Origin: Septoria linicola | Taxonomy: Eukaryota; Ascomycota; Dothideomycetes; Mycosphaerellales; Mycosphaerellaceae | Length of the DNA stretch: 64,000 nt | NCBI GenBank assembly: GCA_024114885.1 | Contig: CP099418.1 | Location: 4,712,001-4,776,000, forward strand | Direction: 5' to 3' | Made by a program: the position numbers and the translations under genes | Shown: positions 58,463-64,000 of the stretch, piece after piece | Layout: each line of letters begins with the position of its first letter | Numbering within the stretch: position 1 is the stretch's first letter | Notes under the pieces: model-generated | Told to the model about the DNA's origin: nothing | Database searches by the model: none | Seen by the model: only the letters and a program-made list of their open reading frames with translations

Positions 58463-60518
58463 TTATTTCTTGCTCTTCTTATCGAAAGCCCCATCAAGCT
58501 TCGTCTGACTATGCTCCCTCTTATGTCCTCGTGGACTGGCCTTTGGCGTCGACCCAGCCACCTTCTTCCCAGCCTTTGGTGTATCGGGAGGCTTGAGATC
58601 TTGATGATCATGCTCAGTGCCATCAGCGCTCTCATACGACTGCAAGCCCGCTGGACCACCTTTCTTTCCCTTCGTGGGACCTTCCGCATCGTCTGCAAAT
58701 TCCGATTTCCAGGTTCCGTCTAGCACTTTCGGACTGTTTCCGTAGAGCCCAACATGGTAGGCGTTCTTCATGCCGGCCAAGCAGATATCCCGACGTTCGC
58801 TGAAGTCGAATATTGGTTTGGGATAGAGCTTGAGACCGTCCTTTTCAGACTCTGATCCATCGCCGTCGACACGCAGCCCAGCCTTCTTCTGGTCCTGTAT
58901 TGGAGCCTTGTGAGGCTCGTAGATGTATTGCTTTGGCAAGTCCTTCAGTTCTGGCACGTATTTTCGAATATAATCGCCATTGTCGTCCCACTTCTTGCCG
59001 AAAGCTACAGGTGAATAGCACCGGTAGAATTGCGCGAAGAATGCAGTGCAAGACAGCCATTGCCAATTTCCGATGTTGCATGCTGACTCGTGATCGATGA
59101 GGAGCTCTTCGAAGACTTCTAATCCACGTTCCCAGCTGATGTAGCATCCACCTCTTGTTAGGAAACACGCTACAGAGTGCCTAGCAAGATGGTGAATCCA
59201 ACCTTCTTGTCTGAGCTGTCTCATGATAGCATCAATCCACGGAAAACCAGTGGTTCCATTAATCCATCGTTTCAGCCAGACCTCTTTCTCCTCGTCATCG
59301 ACCTCGTACTCTCCAGTGATGCGCTTAGAGTCCATGTCGACCTTCGACGGTAAGTGCCACGGTATGAATCGACAATGATCGTTGCCCAGGGTCTGTCCAA
59401 ACTGCCATCCTATTGATGCTTGAGCGGCAAAGTACATGTCGCGGAAGAGCAACTGCCCAGCAAGACTCTCTGGAGGTTTGGACGTCAGTTGCTTCTCCTT
59501 CTTGCGTTTCTCTACGATCTCAGCAACTCTGTGGTAGAAGTATCGACAGCTCAGCGCGCCGAAGTGCAGATATGGTGATGTCAGAAACGTTGACTGCGGC
59601 TCAAATGCTGCAGGTGAAGTCTTTGGCTTCTCAAAAGTTCCGGTGTAGTCCTCGTCCTGCAGAATCTTCTCGAGTCGCTCAAGGATCACGCTCTCGCCGC
59701 CTTTGTGAGGTGACCCCGCGGCTGGCATTCCAAGTTCTTCCAGTGTAGGCGGTGAAAAGTCACCCTTGGGTCCTGCAATTCCTGAGCTAAATGTGACGGT
59801 ATCCTTCTCTCTGTGCTTGGCATTGATGTCAGGCTCAGCTTCGGGCACTGTTTGTTCGATATTAAGCTTCATATCGCCGGGATCTGGCAAGCTCTTTGGG
59901 ACCTCGACAGGCTGCTCGATATCGCCGATCTTCGCAGCGGCATGCTGCAGTTGGGTGATACTCATCGTCGGTTTGTTGCCGTTATTCTTTACAATCTCGT
60001 CTGGATCATACAGCGTTCGCCCCACTTTCACAATGACTTTGACACCAGCTTCGCCGGCCATATGCATGACCTGCTCATCTCGTTCGCGAGCGTAAGCATC
60101 AGTGTCTTTCTCGAAGACAAGATGTGTGATCTTCCATGCTTTGAAAAGCTTGGGGAGTAGCGTTGCTGCAGGCTCACGTAGAACAAACAACTTGCTCTTC
60201 TTGTTGAGCTTTGTGATGCTTTGCGAAACATCGTTCTGACAATCGATTAGGAATTGCCATCTATTCACTCCGACACGTGCTCGGTAGACATAGTGACTGG
60301 TCACGTCAGTGCGATGCTGTTATAACCTTACGTAGGGAACACACCTGTCCCAGCACCAGATAGGGTATAGCACTTCAGGCTTGAGATCAAGTGCTGCTTT
60401 CAATGCTGGGGAATCATGGAGACGCAAATCTGTTCGGAACCTATAAATTATTAACAGTTGTGTCACCGAGGACTTGTTCTGCATCAACATACCAATATAT
60501 GACACGAGGTTTCGACAT
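58463..60518 (-). CDS. (6-4) photolyase/cryptochrome family protein
   Basis: Exons 60,493-60,518, 60,345-60,440 and 58,463-60,296 (introns 52 and 48 bp) encode 651 residues. The N-terminal alpha/beta domain starts at IYWFRTDLRLHDSP; the FAD domain contains SPYLHFGALS and GWIHHLARH. His409, His410 and His414 lie in that motif, which in (6-4) photolyases holds the catalytic histidines. Trp452 and Trp454 in GNWQWLS are part of the flavin region. The tail beyond about 575 is Lys-rich and low-complexity, probably nuclear-targeting. The protein repairs UV (6-4) photoproducts using blue light or senses light; fungal relatives such as PHL1 of Cercospora do repair. Whether it is enzyme or photoreceptor cannot be told from sequence alone. 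Confidence 0.92.
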
Positions 60519-61008
60519 CGTAGGCTTTGGTAGTATGATCGATGTACACTAGATTTCAGGCAAATTGAGTCCAAATATGCAGACCTAATTACCGCACATG
60601 CATACAGCTTGACGAAGTACAATGGAAGCATAGTTTCCTACCTGGAGCGATTCCCATTGGCACGCATCGCGTTGGCCAGGACGGTTCCGTTCCAAAAAGT
60701 GGTGACGTAGAAGCAAGATTTGGCTTTTTGGACTGCGCCAAGTCGTTGCCCCTGACAACTGCTCTCTTATTTCGATATATACAAAGGACTGCTCATTGGC
60801 AGTGAAACGATTGGTATGGGGGTATCAAATGCTCTCCTCCTGATGCTGACAGCATCTACGCCTTTGCGACGACTCCGGGCTGTGTATGTTGTTCGATTGT
60901 TGTGGAGACTGCGACATCACGAGGACATTGACACCTCGTGGTGCGATGCGTCGTCTTCCATTTTCCGGTATGCAACTCCTAATCGGAGTATACACGCAAA
61001 CAGCAGAC

Positions 61009-62211
61009 TCACCCGTGAGCCTGCTGCCAACGTCTTGCCAACTCCTGCGCTCTTCTGCGAGCTTCTGAGGCCTGCACAGCTTGTGCTTGTGCTTGGCTCT
61101 CTGCATATCCAGGCAACTCGTCTTGCTCTATAGGGCTGACATCGGCCTCACTAATGTTTGCACTAGGTGGCTCCACCCATAGATCAAGGCCCCCGTCCGA
61201 CGCATGCACTGGGTCTGTCACAAGTCGCTGCGGTACCGGCCGTCTGGGAAGAGTGAACGTCGGCTGTGGCATCTGTGCCATGTGTTGCAAAGCGCGCAGT
61301 GTGGTCGGCGTCTGCTGTATAGGTGAGACCAATGGGTTGGGGTCCTCACATTCGTGCATCATTCGACGCCTTCGATCTTCCTCGTAGGCAGAGATTGTGG
61401 GTGAACCTCGCAGAGGCTGCTCTGGACCAAGACCTGCAGTGGCCTGCACGAAGAGGCTAAACTCCTCATCGTCTGTGAAAGGCGCCTCTGTTGTGTTCGC
61501 AGTACTGTGAGGTCGTCTTCTACCTGTCGGCAGATACCCAGATGGTGTGGGCAAGCCCGTCAAGGATAAATCATCTTCTAATTCGATGTGCCCTCGACGG
61601 GCCATGAAGCTCGGTGTGTTGGGCTGGCTGACAGACCGAGCATGGCCATGCGTCTCGGTCGAATCGCTATAGGTAACATCTGCTTCGTAGGGACTCAGTT
61701 GAGGATACAAGAAGGCCGGGTCAACGCGTGCAGCCTGTGCTTCGTATTCCTGCCGGCTAGGCACATTCGAGAGCGCTTCTGGACGTCTTCTCAGGCGTGG
61801 TTGCTGTATGGGCTGCGCTATCTGCTGTTGAAACTGTCTGAAAGGCCGCACGTTCGGCGGCGTCGATGTCCTAGGTGGAAGAGGTTCCTCGGAGCGGTCA
61901 CGCCATTCTCTTGGGCGATATGCAAGAGGCACTTGTTGCCATTGGCTATGTGACAGGGACTGCAGGTGGGCGTCGGGCCTTGTGCTCTTGAACACAGGCT
62001 CGCTGAGCCGGTTGTGGTTTCGACCTCTACTGTACTGACGCTGATCGTCCTGAGCTTCGTAGCTGGGGTCCATAGAGTTTGCTGTGATGAGCCAGGCAGA
62101 AATGCCTGGATCCTTGCCTCCCGACTTCTCGGACCTTAGGTAAGTTATAGATCTGGAGATATCACGGCCGTTCCCATGTTCTGTATATGGCATATGGCAG
62201 GTGTGATGCAT
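61009..62211 (-). CDS. disordered protein with a conserved C-terminal motif
   Basis: 400 residues if started at 62,211; the next good start is Met47 at 62,073 (MDPSYEAQ), and conservation-type sequence begins only after it. Most of the protein is Gln, Pro, Ser and Arg-rich, with no folded domain. The C-terminus DELPGYAESQAQAQ...RRAQELARRW is a short, charged helix preceded by an LPGY motif, a pattern I have seen in hypothetical fungal proteins. The last codons overlap a strong donor sequence (G|GTGAGT), so translation may continue after an intron. Role unknown. Confidence 0.6.
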   Translation of the reverse strand: MHHTCHMPYTEHGNGRDISRSITYLRSEKSGGKDPGISAWLITANSMDPSYEAQDDQRQYSRGRNHNRLSEPVFKSTRPDAHLQSLSHSQWQQVPLAYRPREWRDRSEEPLPPRTSTPPNVRPFRQFQQQIAQPIQQPRLRRRPEALSNVPSRQEYEAQAARVDPAFLYPQLSPYEADVTYSDSTETHGHARSVSQPNTPSFMARRGHIELEDDLSLTGLPTPSGYLPTGRRRPHSTANTTEAPFTDDEEFSLFVQATAGLGPEQPLRGSPTISAYEEDRRRRMMHECEDPNPLVSPIQQTPTTLRALQHMAQMPQPTFTLPRRPVPQRLVTDPVHASDGGLDLWVEPPSANISEADVSPIEQDELPGYAESQAQAQAVQASEARRRAQELARRWQQAHG

Positions 62212-63192
62212 AGCAGCTCTCTTTCAGTGGTGAGTGATACAGCGCAGATTGCAATACTGTTGGTGCTCCATCTCATGTCGGACAGCTCGGGATCTGCTTA
62301 AGAAAGACCGTGAAGGAGTGCCACTCTGCGCCGTGCCTGGCATGAGATAGTGTCAAGCGATGCTCCGCCGTGGCTTGCGGCACTTCAGAGGCATGGGCAC
62401 ATACCGCCTCTCAAAAAATGCATGTAGAAATCCTGACTATTCTGGATGCTCGCGCGATGAGCTGTTGAAGGACCGAGGATGGGGCATTGGCTTTGCGATC
62501 AACCGAAGCCGCTTTCGCAACCCTGGCGAAATTGCTTGTGCTGTAAGAGATACATCACCGAAAACCGTCTCTACAGCATAAAGTGGTAGTGGCGGAGACA
62601 GGAACGATCCATCGCGGCACTATACTGGTAGCAGCCAACAGCGGTCAGTGCAGCATAGCGGGCAGGTTTTAAATAAGAATCAACACGAGGCAGTGCTCGT
62701 ATTCCGGGCGAACTTCTACCGTGATCGAATGCCACAAGCGCCAAACAATGGCACAGTCCCAGACCCTGGGCTTCGAGAACATCGCATGCGACCTGCACTG
62801 CAGATGATGCTCCTGTAGTCCCATGCTGATCGGTGAGATCGGCGAGTGCACTCGCTTCATCATCGAGAAACTGTGTCGCGTGTAGATGAGGTGTAAGACA
62901 ACGACTGCAGATCCTTCGTCATGATCTGGTTGTCGCTAGCAGAGTTCTATTTCTGGCTCCCTTGTGGAGAGAGACAGCCAAGTACCAAGGATCGTGACTT
63001 GAAAGTCTTGACCGGCCCGAGTTCTCGAACATCACCTTCCACGATCAGCATGGTCGTGTATCGCGGCCGCGAACAGTACGCGCTCGCGGTCAAGAGTGAA
63101 CGCTACTGGTCATTGCCCGATAATCCGACAATGCCGCCGCGCATGATAAGTATCGTTCGCAATGAAGATCTCGCGAGGCGGAAGAAATCAGC
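62212..63192. other. intergenic, no supported gene
   Basis: Two short plus-strand frames (62,360-62,581 and 62,921-63,211) show no domain. The second ends at a TAA supplied by the inverted repeat of the adjoining miniature transposon. Confidence 0.5.
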
Positions 63193-63194
63193 TA

Positions 63195-63714
63195 CAGTAA
63201 AACCTGCTTAACGCGATAGTTCACAACACCGAGAGTTTCATCGCCTTATAGGGGTTATCGCCTTGTAGAGGTGCTTATGTAACCCATGCTGCAATTGTCT
63301 GCTGTCTAAGATTATAGCGTACCCTCTAAGAAAGCAGGGAGGGTTCGTTCACGCTACTAAGTAGCCTGGAAGGTAGTAGTATAGTAGTCAAGGTAGCTAA
63401 ATTTGGACGACAAGCTTTCGGATATAGTAGATTAAGTGATTACACGCTGGAACTCGTGATTGAACTAGTCTCGTAATTGGTTCTAGCGTAGATAAGGGTG
63501 CTATTGAGCATATAGTCGTAGAGCTTGCCTTTGTGTAACTAATATGCCACGCTGTTTAGGCATGACTTTGAGCCTATATAAGGCGATAATTCGACAGGTT
63601 GATGGCGATATTAGTAGGTTAAGGGTACACTGCAGTATTTACAAGATTTGATAGATTCTATCGCGTTAAAGAGGTTATCGGCTTACGGAGGATCGCGTTA
63701 AGCAGGTTTTACTG
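63195..63714. mobile_element. 520-bp MITE, Tc1/mariner-pogo type
   Basis: Perfect 23-bp terminal inverted repeats at 63,195-63,217 and 63,692-63,714 start with CAGTAAAACC. A TA duplication flanks both ends (63,193-63,194 and 63,715-63,716), as in Tc1/mariner/pogo insertions. A second, inner copy of the repeat core occurs at 63,660-63,676. No transposase is encoded, so mobility would need an enzyme supplied in trans. CA and TG are present at normal levels, so this copy has not been hit by RIP. Confidence 0.9.
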
Positions 63715-63716
63715 TA

Positions 63717-64000
63717 TCATGGCCGAGATGAGATAAGGACAGACGCTTCTCAATGTGCAGTAGTATGTCTGTACATATTTACATAAGCGCTAATGCCAGG
63801 GTCGAAGCGAAGAAAGTGTAGCGGTGAAAGCACCACATGCAAGCATAGACATGATGCTGGTGTAATCATGTCTCATCCCGTCGTTGGAAAACACCTCAGC
63901 GTTGCGAGAAATCTTCTTGACGGATGAGCCCAGCTCGTGTCGTGAAGCTTACTGGAACGATGAAGTTTGAGTGCTCGCTCTTCCGTTGCCGCCAGTCAGT
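63717..64000. other. window end, nothing recognised
   Basis: Normal composition. No open frame or RNA gene that I can support. Confidence 0.5.

Noticed and set aside
62921..63211. 96-codon frame ending in the MITE
   Set aside because: No domain, no splice partners, and the stop comes from the transposon end.
44881..64000. A biosynthetic gene cluster in the right-hand block
   Set aside because: Genes are unrelated housekeeping functions without a backbone synthase or cluster regulator.

Overview
The window reads as nuclear DNA of a filamentous ascomycete (Pezizomycotina; a Dothideomycete is my guess). Short GT-AG introns, a mitochondrial AIM18-type gene, RPS12, a P4 flippase and a (6-4) photolyase/cryptochrome support a fungus. 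The left 44.9 kb carries the mark of repeat-induced point mutation (RIP): the dinucleotides CA and TG are almost absent and TA is in large excess, and every long reading frame is riddled with TAA/TAG.

Left block, 1-44,880, is a nest of mutated transposons. Ty3-1 (plus, 1-5,844) is a chromodomain Ty3/gypsy element entered mid-gag. Element B1 (minus, 5,845-15,607) is a different Ty3/gypsy lineage. Ty3-2 (minus, 15,608-17,208 and 29,071-31,541) is split by element B2 (minus, 17,209-29,070), which has 280-bp LTRs at both ends, an ATAC target duplication and a long unrecognised third reading frame 3' of pol. Ty3-3 (plus, from about 31,620) has its LTR interrupted by a complete Ty1/copia element (minus, 34,294-40,590). 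A second, 3'-truncated copia copy follows (40,605-44,482), then a Ty3 LTR scrap and a decayed pogo/Fot1-like transposase fragment. The Ty3 family carries an antisense reading frame between pol and its 3' LTR.

Composition changes abruptly near 44,885. The right block, 44,881-64,000, is normal gene-dense DNA: a secreted metallopeptidase with an aberrant C-terminus beside the boundary (minus), a P4-ATPase flippase (minus), RPS12 with a start-codon-only first exon (minus), divergent AIM18 (plus), a secreted glycoprotein with an internal duplication (minus), a five-exon alpha/beta hydrolase (plus), a photolyase/cryptochrome (minus) and a disordered protein (minus). A 520-bp miniature transposon with perfect 23-bp inverted termini lies at 63,195-63,714.

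The right-hand genes do not form a pathway or cluster; they are housekeeping and generally conserved genes. The most novel material is in the retroelements: the third frame of element B, the antisense frame of the Ty3 family, and a near-palindrome recurring at constant spacing in element B. All coordinates inside the mutated block are read by eye and can be off by several bases unless a boundary is stated as exact.
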